DNA of 64,000 bases from Haliclona indistincta. Its lineage: Eukaryota; Porifera; Demospongiae; Haplosclerida; Chalinidae. Below the pieces are notes generated by a model. The model ran no database searches. It saw only the letters and a program-made list of their open reading frames with translations, and was not told the DNA's origin. The DNA is taken from the NCBI GenBank assembly GCA_964017065.1, contig OZ024789.1:10315439-10379438 (forward strand), read 5' to 3'. Below, one piece after another: positions 34,164 through 45,735 of the stretch. The translations under genes and the position numbers were made by a program. Each line of letters begins with the position of its first letter. The stretch's first letter is position 1.

Positions 34164-36711
34164 ATGTCCGCTCCTCAGCAGCAGAAGCAAGGAGGTGAGT
34201 TCATGAGTTGTGGGCCTGGTCACGTGTGGGCCTGCATCAGAGAATTGAAGCTAGTGATTGATTGTTACTCTTCACAGTGGATCATGGATGGAGAGAACCC
34301 GCTGGTCGTCATGATCACAGCACAGCTAGTGTTAACAATCATATTTACTTGTGGGGTGGAACCCAGGATGGAATGTCGCGGGCCCACGATAGCGCTGAGA
34401 AGCGTCAGTTTTTTTCCAGTGTGGAGGTGTTCGACGTGAACACTGGTTGCTGGGAGCAGCGCACCACTAGTGGAACACCTCCACTGGGAGTGCGGGGCTT
34501 TGCCTGTGTTGCTGTCAGGAATGATCTGCACTATTTCGGTGGTTACTGTGGTCACAGTGGCTGCTACCACAACAGTGTTCACACACTGAGCACCTCCACC
34601 CTGCAATGGAGAATGTTGGCTCCCTCAACAACAGAGGGTGAGGCACCGATGAAGAAGGCATTTTGTGAAATGGTGCACTTCACTGATGGAGAGGAAGACC
34701 TCTTGTATGTGGTGGGAGGGCGGGGTCATGCTGCCCCATCATCACCACAACATGGAGCACAGTATCAACCAGTGTATGGTGGTGTGCTGACCAATGAACA
34801 ACACATTTTCTCTCTGTCCACAAGTGAGTGATATTGTTTGTTTGATAATTTTGGTGAAATTACTTTTAGTGAGTTGTTAATAAGTTATCAAAAAACTTCA
34901 TCAAAACCTGCTTTTACTGTTATTGACATGCATGAGTTAGTTAGGTGCTGTGTGCCACAATTTTATTCGTCCCCCGAATTAAATCAAGATCATTTTTAAT
35001 TTTTTGAAAGTTTGAGTTTTTGGTTTAATTTTTCATTTTGGTGCATAGTGGAATGATAGATGTTATAACCTCTAGATGGGTGGAGCTCACCAGTAGTCAC
35101 AGGACAAGCTCCTCCTCCATGTTATCAGTTCACACTAACAACAGTGGAAGGGAAGAGGGCTGCTATGTTTGGTGGCTCCACTCCATCAAGCCACTACACT
35201 GATGATTTGTATATTTTAGATCTGAAGAGACATTCTGTGGTGAGTGTGTATACTATAGACACTGTATGAATAGTATAGCACTGATTTGTGGTTCCACTCT
35301 CATCACCACATGGGGTCACTATCATCATCATTGTCACTTTACGATAGCTATGATTTATTATTCATACCACTTCCTGTAATTGATCTATTATTCTCAGAAC
35401 TGGACCAAGATCCAGAAAGCAGTTAGTCAGTCTGTCCAATGGCCTCCGGGGAGATATTCCCATGCTGCATCACACATTGCTGGTCCTGTGTTTGTGATGA
35501 GTGGAGGATATGGTGCGTCTACACTGAGTGATATGTGGTTGTATGACACTACTAATCAATGGATCAAGGTATTTCACAATAATTACAGTCATGTATAGTT
35601 TGTAAACTTGAAACAGTAAATTTTTGTTGGAATCTTTAAAACTCTACTTCAATGTGCTTGTGTAGTTTCTCACTCAAAATGACAGGACGAGCTGAGCTAT
35701 AGTATAGAATATGATACTAAAATTATTTTATTAATAGTTCATAATGTGTTTTTTTATTATGTTTTATAGCTACCAACACTACCTGATTCAGTGACACAAC
35801 GATGGTATCACTCAGTGTCAGTGCTTCATCTAGGAGCCCACTGTGTCTGGATACTAGTGTTTGGAGGATACCTGTTCAAGGTTGCCACTAGTATTATAGA
35901 GCTAAGTGAGCACAGTGTGTGTCCATGCAGTAATCAGCAGTAGCTACAGCAGCTGATGCACACACTGACAGTGGTGGACTGCACATAACAGCTCATCTCC
36001 TCCATACAGTCCAGGACACTTGTGGGCAGTGGAGTGTGGAAAGAGTGATGGAGAAAGAGACACTGAGCAACAACACAGAGTACCAGAAGAGACTGAGAGA
36101 GGCCAGGATAAAGGGAGCATTTCAGGAGAGAGGAAAGAAACCAGACAAGCATGGTTAGTAACAACCACACACAAGTACAAGATTGCTATGTACTGCTTGA
36201 ATCAACTAGGCTCGATGGTAGAGCTAGTGTAACTAGCCGCTCCATCAAGCCAATTATGTGCACTATGGCAGGCCACACAGACCTAACAATTGTGCTTTTG
36301 GTGTGCAGCCCCACCCCAAGTCCCGCCCAAAGACACACCAATGAAGACGTCATTTGTGATATGACGGCGCGTTATGCGATATGAATCACGTGAGCCGTCA
36401 TGACTCACGAGATGAGGTCACTAGTATGATGACGTATAGTTGAAGGCGTGGCTAGGGGCAGAAGAAAGGGGTGTGCCCACATATCACACCAAGGGACAAT
36501 TGTCCCCTAGTGGAGTGAATAACAAAAATGAATGACGAGAGGAAAGAGCAACAATATACTTGTAAGAACAATATATATCTTCCTTTCTAATAGATCAGCA
36601 CAATGAGACAGAACCAGCTGAAGACAAATCACTTGAACTCACCTCAGAAGATAGTGAGACATACACTGAGAGACACTCATTTACTAGCTTTTATTGCTCT
36701 TCTGTATCTCT

Positions 36712-36788
<77 letters not shown>

Positions 36789-39148
36789 CATTCATGCTTT
36801 TGAAGACAGTCTTCGACTTAGCAAGAAGAGGGAGCAGGAGCTATTGGACAAACTCAATGCTGCTCAGCGTGATTCAAAGGAGAAGGATCAGAAGTGCTCT
36901 AAACTAGAGGATGATATGTATGACATGCAGAAGAAGATGGCTGCTAGCAGAGACGACTATGAACAGCAACAAGAGCTGCTTGAGAAACTGCAACAAAAGA
37001 GTAAGTAGACTGTGGTTGGAGGAGTCTGCATGTGTAATGTGTTCTCATTTTAGTTGCACAGACTAAGCTAGCAAGTGACGTGACCACACAGGTGGACCTC
37101 ACTGCAGATGGTGAGTATCTTTATACTGCAGCTCTGCATCTCACTGTATGCACACTGTGCTATAGTCATCCATGAGTATGAAACCAAGCTGACAGCTAGT
37201 GAGACCAAGCTGACAGCTAGTGAGACCAAGCTGACAGCTAGTGAGGAGGAACAGAAAGAGCTTCTAAGAGTGTTGGAGCAAACCAAGAGAATGGCCTATG
37301 CTAGAGATCAACAGATCTCAATGTTGGAAAGTGATGGTCAACTGATGCTAGAGAAATGTGAGTATTTGAGTGAGTGATCAATGTATCAAGCACTTGTTAC
37401 TGTCTTCCACAGTCGATCAACTGAAAATCAGCTACAAACAACTTATTCACAAACAGGAACTCTCAGCACTCAGTGTTGGAAATCAAGAAAATGGTGAGTG
37501 ATGCTGCCCAGCTCACAGTTGCTGCCAGTAGCTCACTATACTGTAGCTATCAAACCAAGGTGTGTGGTCGAAGCTGGAGTGCAAGCCAATTATTTAGCAG
37601 TTGCTCCAGGTAAGCTACTAATGCATCTCCTTCAGTTTGTGACTGTGCATGTGGTGCAGAGTTCCTGCGTGGTGTTGAAGTGTACAGGGAGACTGTACTG
37701 GAGGTTGTGGGAGACAAGCCTCAGAAAGTAGAGTGGCCTGGCTATGGGTTCTTCATTGAGATCCCTGAAGGTGCTGTTCCTCCTGGAGTGACTGTCAGTG
37801 TGGGCGTGAAGGTGATTCTAGCCGGCCATTTTAAGTTCCCTGAGAACAGGCAGTTGATCAGTGCCATCTACTGGGTCTCATCCAGCATTGAGTTCATAAA
37901 AGAGGTGTCTGTCAACATACAGCATTGCGCTGTATGCAGTGAGGATCAATGCTCCCAGTTCAAGTTCATCATTGCCAAGTGCTCACAGAGTCAGCTGCCG
38001 TACAAATTCTGTGAACGAGAGGGATTGTTCAGTTCACACACTCAGTATGGAGCCATCAAGCTGAAGCAGTTCTCATTACTAGGAGAAACAGCACCTGTGG
38101 ATACAGACACACTCTGTACAGCCTTCATGTTCTACAAGCAACAGATGCCCACTGTTGATTTCCACTTTGTAATTGTGAGGGATCTAGAGCCTAATTTACA
38201 GGTTTGTATACAGTGCATGCTATTGAATTTCTACCTTTATATGTAATTTAACAGGAAGTGGAACAGAAGTATGAGAAGTGGACTGCAGATGCCACAACAC
38301 TAGAAATTTTCATTGAAGATGACCCCAATCCGATTATTGAGCTTGATCAGCAAGAACAGGAAGTTGGTTCATGGAAAATTCTCCCTCTATCATCTCCATC
38401 TAAGGTACAGTGCTTACTACTATTACAAACATTTCCTTTGTGCATGTGTGCATGTGTAGATCTCTAAAGCTGCTATCAAGAACTACCATATAGGTAGAAG
38501 AATCCCTCACTGTGCATTTGAGTTAGAGCTGTTATCAGAGCAAGTTCAACGACTGCGTCACAAAGTGGTCATTAAAGGGATTGGTTCTTTAAAAGACTTC
38601 CACGTACGCTATCCTCAGCCTGAAGGTAACAAACCCTTGACTACATGTATTTATCACATTGTGCTCATTCTATAGTGCTCCAGACACCAGCAGCAGTGCC
38701 CCAGACACCAGCAGCAGTGCCCCAAACACCAGCAGCAGCAGTGACCCAGACACCAGCAGCAGTGCCCCAGACACCAGCAGCAGTGCCTCAGTCTCAAGGT
38801 AACTGTTGGCAGCTGTTATTAAACATTTAAAATTTTTAATCTCATGCAGGCAAGTTAAAAGTCTATTCTCAAGCTCCATCAATCCCTAAACTGATGAGCT
38901 TAGTTGCTAAGAAGATACCGACCAAGTGGTACGATATAGGAATGCAACTAGAGATTGAAATACCAACTCTGGAAGCATTTGAACAACAGACCAGCGATCA
39001 AAAGCGTCTATATAGCAAGGTGTTTGACCAATGGAGGAAAGAGCAGAAGGTTCCATTCACCTGGGAGACTATCATCGACACACTAGAAGAAGCTGACGAG
39101 AACAGTACAGCTGCTGGGATCAGGGAATGGTTGAACACCAGATCATGA
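34164..39148 (+). CDS. Copy C: kelch-coiled coil-ZU5-UPA-like-death domain protein
   Basis: Exons: 34164-34194, 34278-34823, 35076-35239, 35398-35568, 35770-35905, 35938-36153, 36594-36653, 36788-37000, 37054-37110, 37166-37357, 37413-37493, 37660-38201, 38255-38404, 38460-38625, 38676-38798 and 38850-39148. Phases agree, giving 1048 residues: kelch 10-349, coiled coil 350-622, ZU5 to 803, UPA-like to 908, linker to 949, death domain 950-1048. It differs from its sisters in three ways. The sixth exon is fused to the end of the exon seen at 16559-16610 in A, by deletion of the intervening coiled-coil exons. A private 57-bp exon (37054-37110) is present. ETKLTAS is repeated three times in one exon. 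Small in-frame deletions lie in ZU5 (AVCSED) and before TVDFHF. It is the cleanest intact copy next to A. Confidence 0.88.
36705..36787. repeat. (CT)n microsatellite in an intron of copy C
   Basis: About 40 CT units run into the acceptor CTCTCAG. The same intron holds pyrimidine repeats of different units in A (16750-16800), B (26905-27062) and D (48200-48390). Confidence 0.95.
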
Positions 39149-39477
39149 AGTAGCTATCATTATAGTTTATCGTCATAGTAGCATTCACCAGTTACTGTGC
39201 TAGCTATTCACTTTCCTTGTTTGTCATGCGTTGTCTGAACTCAGTACTAGTGTAACTATTGTTACTCTTAGTTTATTGCAGTACATGCATTCATTGTAGT
39301 TTAGTTCATAGGAGTTGCAAAGTCTTGAAATTATTTTTGTAATAATAATATTTGGTGTATTTCATTTTGTATTTTCACTGTTCCTTGCTGATCTAAATAC
39401 GATAATTCAAATACAACTGTACGTGTACACTTATGAAACTCAAAATCGTACACACAAAAGGACATATTGGTACACTA

Positions 39478-39664
39478 CAGTGGAACCCCTCTTATAGAGG
39501 ACATCCCTCATACCTTTATAATGGACACTTACTGAATCCCAAATATAACCCACGTATATAATGTATTTAATAAACCCCTGACCAGCTGAGGGACACCCTC
39601 TCAATAATGGACACATTTTGTTGGTCCCGCGATGATGTCTGCCTTAGAGGGCCGGGCTCCACTG
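39478..39664. mobile_element. TA-flanked pogo/Tigger-like MITE
   Basis: CAGTGGAACCCCTC at the left and GGGCTCCACTG at the right are imperfect inverted ends, with TA on both sides. The 187-bp element interrupts the conserved 3' flank. Copies A (near 19230) and B (near 29582) have the empty GGTACACTATAATT site. The CAGTGGAACCCC start is typical of Tigger/pogo-derived MITEs. Confidence 0.85.
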
Positions 39665-39886
39665 TATATCTGATATTTTCAATCAGAAAAAGTTACTAAA
39701 AATATGAATGTAACTGTGTAAGATCGGTTCAGTGGGACTGAACTAAGAGACAGGAACGCATATATAGCTCTCTTCAGAACCAATTCAGTCAGTTCCTTAC
39801 TAACAGCTAAAGCGTCATCTCATCTTGTTTCCAACTGTTCTGTCATCATACACTGTTTAGTATAACTAATGTGTTTTGTGCTATAG

Positions 39887-40426
39887 GTATTCTCGTTTGA
39901 GGGTTGTATCCGTGTTCGTGTGTTAGCTGGATTGCTGGAGGTCAAAGGCCACATCATCAAACCCAGCCACGCCTACACTGACCTCTTCTCTCTGTTAGTG
40001 AGTGGACTAGTTCAACTAGCCAGTATCAATCCACAAGAAACACTCGACAATGAGTTGCAGAGTATGTGAAACCATTGAAACAAACTCACATGCATTCAGT
40101 TGACCTCTGCTCAGAGTGCTGCCGGGAGAATGGGTGGAGTCTGTATTGATCTGGACTGGTATGATATTCAGCTGCTGAAGTCTGTGATTATTGTGAAGGG
40201 GTGGAGTCTACTAATTCAGAAGTATTTCCCACAGTGAGTGAGCAGTGAGTGACCAAGTGGGTGTGCTACTGTGCAATCGTATTCTTAGCTGTAAATTTTA
40301 CATAAACAATAGTTTTTTGTATTATCATAACTGATCTGCAGAATTCTCTTTGAAGCTGACAGTCGTAACAGGTGTCTCACTAATCCCTCAGTGTTGAAAA
40401 CCATCTTCTGGGACATCCCACCATAG
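39887..40426 (+). pseudogene. NOL9/Grc3-like gene fragment
   Basis: Three exon-like blocks join in frame. The first is 39887-39997 (FEGCIRVRVLAGLLEVKG ... HAYTDLFSLL, donor GTGAGT). The second is 40115-40233 (WYDIQLLKSVIIVKGW ... FPQ). The third is 40342-40426 (ILFEADSRNRCLTNPS ... stop TAG). The first block resembles the N-terminal GxxxLxVLxGxVEVxGxxI...YDVFS region of NOL9. The resemblance is from memory of the family and weak. It stops before any kinase domain, so it is a fragment. It lies at the same relative place as the fragment at 20949, beside a related foldback element. Confidence 0.35.
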
Positions 40427-40606
40427 GAGGCTAGTGATATAATAAGTATGTTACAACAGTGTCATGGTAACTTGTGTATGTGGTTTACTAAAGACCTGTA
40501 TATCTACACATTTACATTGCTATCCCATTTTGCCTTCACTAGATGTTGTTGTTTTGATGTGTGATCAGAAAAACACAGTCAAGTCAACATTGTGTCACTT
40601 TAAGTT

Positions 40607-41235
40607 GCAGAAGAAATTAAAAATATTTCTTTCGAAATCAAAAGGATGTAGGGTAGTGAAATCTACCACTGGTCCACAATGCAATCTAACAAGGAACAAG
40701 GAATCTAACAAGGAAAAAGCATGAAATGGTAACACGATTGACTTGCTAACAGACCATAGATCCCTATATCAGTGGCTGCTGTGGTTGGCCATAGCTAGTT
40801 CAGCTATTTGCTGTTGACTGACACCTGACGTGCATTCAGCTTGTGATATCTTACGTACAGCCACTGATGTAGGGATCTATGGTCTGTTACAGAGGTTTTA
40901 TTACTTCTTGCAAGTAAGATTGGAGTGTAAAGCGTCACCTTGCAGTCACTAATGTGTCAAATCACTGGTACTTATTCACACAATGGAGCATGATCAAAGA
41001 CTTAATGACATTCCAACGCATTAGTGCTCCACGCTTTACGGTCTACGCTCTACGGTTTACGCTTTACCCTTGCAAGAAGTAATAAAACCGCTGTAGCAAG
41101 TCAATCGTGTTACCATTCCATGCTTTTTCCTTGTTAGATTCCTTGTTCCTTGTTAGATTGCATTGTGGACCAGTGGTAGATTTCACAACCCTACATCCTT
41201 TTGATTTTGATAGAAATCTTCTTAATTTCTTTTAG
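40607..41235. mobile_element. Foldback element, second copy, interrupted
   Basis: The arms (about 40607-40790 and 40855-41235, without the nested insert) are reverse complements and match the element at 20493-20860. Extra sequence in the left and right arms (AACAAGGAATCTAACAAGGA and its complement) is shared by both arms. Confidence 0.88.
40890..41093. mobile_element. Nested TA-flanked MITE
   Basis: The 204-bp insert has inverted ends of about 25 bp (CAGAGGTTTTATTACTTCTT and its complement with one change). TA lies at 40888-40889 and 41094-41095. The left arm of the host foldback shows the uninterrupted TTAGC site. The TA duplication fits a Tc1/mariner-type element. The interior has GTCTACGCTCTACGGTTTAC short repeats. 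Confidence 0.9.
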
Positions 41236-41394
41236 TTCTTGGTGTGGTATAGAACTACAGCAGTACCAATGGATTTGCTAGTTCTTCATGACACAGTTAT
41301 ATATGATGCTAAGAATAAGAGTCTCAAGATCGAAGGAGCTCAAATCATTGGCTGCATGGGTCTGCACAGCCATTCTAAAGTTCCCTTTAGCTGA
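41236..41394 (+). pseudogene. Short exon-like fragment, unrecognised
   Basis: After CTTTTAG a 53-codon frame reads FLVWYRTTAVPMDLLVLHD ... IEGAQIIGCMGLHSHSKV and ends at TGA. Its composition is protein-like. It may belong to the same broken NOL9-like gene, but I cannot show this. Confidence 0.25.
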
Positions 41395-41469
41395 AATCCA
41401 TTAGCGCTTCGCACTACGTAGGTATCATGGCTTGTGAACTAACCTTCTTGTCTCTTACGTCAGATCGCT

Positions 41470-41990
41470 GTCCAGTGACGTCAAAGAGTCTTTCATGATA
41501 TGAATTGAATCTTTATGGTTTGTAGATTCACTTTCACTCATGCAGTATATAGAATGGATAATGGTAATGAATACAATTGCAAAATGTGAACTTTCTTGCT
41601 GTGAATTTACTGTGGCAGGTATACTCCCACGCAATCACCAAACCACCCAACCGGGTTCGGAAACTTTTGGTATCACATGTGATACTAAAAGATTGACGAT
41701 AAGAAGATACCAACCATGTGGTACCATGCAAGTAGGAATACTGCTGGATGTCGAGACAACAACACTGGACACATTTGAGAAAGAAGTCGCTGATCATGAT
41801 CAAGTTCGGTAGTGTCAGAGTTGTACTGAGTTTGGATTCTGTTACGTTTGTGTTAAGTGTGACAGATTTTAATAAGTTTAATGTGCTAATGTAATGTATG
41901 GTAAACTAATCGTTTATCTCATGCATGAGTCACAATCAATGATCCAGTGAAGAGGATTAGCTGAAGAATGCACTAATCAACTCACAATTT
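41470..41990 (+). pseudogene. Remnant of a fifth kelch-ZU5-death gene copy
   Basis: The part 41540-41640 matches the upstream region of copy B (21470-21580; ATGAATACAA, TGTGAACTTTCTTGC, CCCACGCA). Directly after it, 41685-41812 encodes a frame-shifted piece of death domain (KKIPTMWYH, then VGILLDVETTTLDTFEKE) closest to copy D. The flank at 41920-41965 (TCTCATGCATGAGT...AGAGGATTAGCTG) matches the 3' flank of D (50795-50885). The promoter and last exon are therefore fused and the whole middle is deleted. Confidence 0.7.
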
Positions 41991-42242
41991 TTTTAAGATC
42001 GTGCTCTATTACAGAGGCAGTTCCATAACATCCATAACTGTACACGTTTGGTTCCTTTACACATTATTATAATAATTATTTAGCAAGAGCAATTAAGGAG
42101 ATGTAAAAAAGACATCAAGCTACACAATGGTATTACCCTATCTAGAATGCTAACTAAACTACGCGCCAGCCATCAGCAAAGTGAGGAGATGTTGATGGTT
42201 TAGTTTGGATAATGAATCTATGGTTGAGTGACTAAGTGTAGG

Positions 42243-43030
42243 TTATATCCCGCGTTAGCGGGAAATATGACCGTTATATCCCGCGGGAAAGGGCGCGCTC
42301 AAGTGAAGTCGAGGAAGCGCCGAGGGCGAAGCCCGAGGCGCTTTCGAGACTTCACGAGAGCGCCAGCCCTTTCCCGAGGGATATAACGGGTAGTATGTCC
42401 CGCCAACATGTGATATAACTTACTTGTACCATGCTATAGTATCGTGGCCGAGAGCGTCGTTTGTCGCCGCTGACTGTCGATATTAGTTTTAACACCGCCC
42501 ATAGCAGTTTTAACACCACCGATAGCAGTTTTAACACCGTCGATAGCAGTTTTAACACCGTCGATAGCAGTTTGACATCGTCGATAGCAGTTTGACACCG
42601 TCGATAGCGGTTTGACACCGTCGATAGCAGTCGTGGTCTCGCACTAGAAACCGCTAAACCCAAGACCCTAAAAACCTTCGCCTAACGGCGCCCAGTATGG
42701 ACCTAACAGCGCCCAGATGGACCTAACAGCGCCCAGTATGGACCTAACGGCGCCCAGTAATACTATTCTAGCTGGCACGTTAGGTGAACTACTGGGTGCC
42801 GTTAGGTCCATACTGGGCGCTGTTAGGTCCATCTGGGCGCTGTTAGGTCCATACTGGGCGCCGTTAGGCGAAGGTTTTCAGGGTCTTGGGTTTAGCGGTT
42901 TCTAGTGCGAGACCACGACTGCTATCGACGGTGTCAAACCGCTATCGACGGTGTCAAACTGCTATCGACGATGTCAAACTGCTAGCGACGGTGTTAAAAC
43001 TGCTATCGACGGTGTTAAAACTGCTTATAG
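42243..43030. repeat. Nested palindromes and CGATAGC repeats
   Basis: There are two adjacent palindromes. One (about 42270-42392) has TATATCCC and GGGATATAACGG ends around GAGGGCGAAGCCCGAG. The other is about 550 bp long, centred near 42783. Its arms start with tandem ACCGTCGATAGCAGTTT units and carry mirrored CCAGTATGGACCTAACGGCG units and CTTGGGTTTAGCGG. The arms are nearly exact. No gene is seen. Confidence 0.85.
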
Positions 43031-43032
43031 AT

Positions 43033-44247
43033 AGTTTCGTGGCAAAGGTGTGATGGAATGTTCGCGGCTAATATCGACCCAAAAGTGCGGAAATGACGTC
43101 AAAATTATGACGTCGCGTGACACGCATCAATTGGCTGGAGGGATAGCTTTGTACAGCGCGGTACAGCGTTCAGTGGAAAACGTGCGTTTCTTCAGTGCTG
43201 ACCAACTTCCATCGGTTAGCCTTATAAAGAGTCGAATATAGTGAACAATTGCTGCGTTTTTGGATGCTCTAGTTCGGCAAAGAAAGGCTGTTTAGCAAGT
43301 TTTTTCCGCTTTCCATTTCACAATCAAGCCAAGGTAGAACTGTGGATAAATGCTGTACGTCGAGCAGTGTGGAAACCTCGACGTTGCTCAAGAATCTGCA
43401 GCTTAAACTTTATAGAAAGTAATTTTTTAACTTTGAAATACAATTTTGCAGGCTAATAGACTGGGTAAGCCCCACCATGATTCTAGTCACCCTGACTGTG
43501 TACCATGCAAGTGTGTTTCCTACTGCTTACAAGAAGGCTATACACAAGGAACAGGGTCTGATTTAGATAGATATAATAGACTGTTTAATAGAAGGGTGAT
43601 ACGATGTGACCAAGCAGCTAAATCACTCTAAAACAGTGCAATGAAGAGCAAGAAGACGCAAAGAACAGCAGGGACCAGTGGTTGACCAGCAGATTGACGA
43701 AGAGCAGGATGAACCAGTAGTAGTTGAGCAGCAGATTGATGAAGAGCAAGATAAAACAGTAGTAGTTGAGCAGCAGATTGACGAAGAGCAAGATGAACCA
43801 ACCAGAACACAGTCTATTAGCCTTCAAAATTGTATTTTAAAGTTGAACATTACCTTCTATAAAGTTTAAGCTGCATATTCTTGAGTAACGTCGAGGTTTC
43901 CACACTGCTCGACGTACAGCATTTATCCACAGTTTTACCTTGGCTTGATTGTGAAATGGAAAGCGATTAAAAAACTTGCTATACAGCCTTTCTTTGCCGA
44001 ACTAGAGCATCCAACAACGCAGCCATTGTTCACTATATTCGACTCTTCATAAGGCTAACCGATGGAAGTTGGTCAGCACTGAAGAAACGCACGTTTTCCA
44101 CCGCTGAACGCTGTACCGCGCTGTACAAATCTATCCCTCCAGCCAATTGATGCGTGTCACGCGACGTCATAATTCTGACGTCATTTCCGCACTTTAGGGT
44201 CGATATTAGCCGCGAACATTCCATCACACCTTTGCCACGAAACTAAA
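43033..44247. mobile_element. Large foldback element with THAP gene, arms about 425 bp
   Basis: The stretch 43033-43455 and the reverse complement of 43818-44247 are nearly identical, around a 360-bp unique centre. Both arms carry the THAP exon, so the element holds the exon twice, in opposite orientation. The arms start with TTTCGTGGCAAAGGTGTGAT. Confidence 0.88.
43241..43866 (+). CDS. THAP-domain protein of the foldback element, partly degraded
   Basis: The frame 43241-43456 gives NNCCVFGCSSSAKKG, FFRFPF, ELWINAVRRAVWKP and CSRICSLNF: Cys-x4-Cys, FP, Trp and the final Cys of a C2CH THAP finger. The last ligand is CSLNF where CSxHF is expected, so the His is replaced by Asn and zinc binding is doubtful. 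The first codon in this frame is GTG (43241); no good ATG is seen. After TTTTGCAG a second block reads RLGKPHHDSSHPDCVP, parallel to KPARGPLHPDYVPS in the other THAP element. A third, 43678-43866, holds three QQIDEEQDE repeats. No transposase core is present. Confidence 0.55.
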
Positions 44248-44498
44248 GGCTGTTCTGATCTTGGGCACGTGACGCGGAGGGAAATATGACCCGTTATATC
44301 CCTCAAATAGCGCAATCTGATTGGTCAGAATAGTGTGTGGTATAAGTGAGCTGATCGCTTCCTCGGTCTTTCTTAATTGATAAGCACCGTGTGACTTTAA
44401 GCGAATCGGGTGCAGAAGCGCATCAAAGGTGTTATAGTCACTCCCACTCAGCTAACAGATCGAGATCTCTTTCTTCCACCTCCATTATGTCCGCTCCT

Positions 44499-44570
<72 letters not shown>

Positions 44571-45356
44571 GGAGGTGAGTTCATGAGTTGTGACAGGTGT
44601 TTAGAAATCTAAACAGTGACTGATTGTTACTCCTCACAGTGGTTGAATGGAGGGAACCCGCTGGTCGTTGGGATCACAGCACTGCCATTGTTAACAATCA
44701 ACTCTATATGTGGGGTGGATACCAGAATGGAATGCCTAATGTGCACGATAGCGCAGAGAAGCGTCAGTTTTTCTCTAGTGTAGAGGTGTTCGACGTGAAC
44801 ACTGGTTGCTGGGAGCAGCGCACCACTAGTGGAACACCTCCACTGGGAGTGGAGGGCTTTTCCTGTGTTGCTGTCAGGAATGATCTGCACTATTTCGGTG
44901 GTTGGTGTGGTCACAGTGGCTGCTACCACAACAGTGTTCACACACTGAGCACCTCCACCCTACAATGGGGGATGTTGGCTCCCTCAACAACAGAGGGCGG
45001 GGCACCAATGAAAAAGACATTTTGTGGAATGGTGCACTTCACTGATGGAGAGGAGGACCTCTTGTATGTGGTGGGAGGGCGGGGACACCCTGTTCCATCG
45101 TCACGACAACATGGAGCACAGTATCAAAAACAATCGGTGTTTGGTAGTATGTGTACCAATGAACAACACATTTTCTCTCTGTCCACAAGTGAGTTGTTTC
45201 AGCATCATGGTAAATTATTATAATTACTATTGAGTTGTTAAGTTATCAAAAACTTTATCAAACTCTGCTTTTATTGTACGTTATTGACATGCATGAATTA
45301 GTTAGGTGCTGGACGCCACAATTTTATTCGTCCCCCAAATTAAAACAATATCATTT

Positions 45357-45735
45357 AGAACTAGAGTTCTAATGAACACATACCCGTGCGCTGAGCTAGG
45401 AGCTAAACACGACTGTAAATGTGAGACTGAGTGAGGACATCGACATTGATAGGAGGTTGGGTGACACACCCGCAATACCGTAAGTACTCTTACAAGAACA
45501 CGTAGCTTTAGATAGCCATGGATTAGCCGCTCGAACAAGGCTTGCCAGCTCAGAAAGCGTCTTCATAGGACTATAAATTCAGTGAAGAAGCTGTAGAGTG
45601 TGTTTTCGTGGAGAATTTCGAGCGGTGAGACGTATACAAGCATGTTTTTTTGATGACACACACACATATATACCTACCGACGGACACAAACACATAACCC
45701 TGGCGCATACTGCGCACGGGTAATAATTGTTTGAA
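45357..45735. mobile_element. Insertion in intron 2 of copy D
   Basis: About 375 bp is absent from A, B and C. TACCCGTGCGC near the left and GCGCACGGGTA near the right are inverted. The right end resembles the AAACGCATAACCCTC...CTGTGCATGAGTAATA segment at 3415 and 4160, so it belongs to a dispersed family. Confidence 0.55.
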
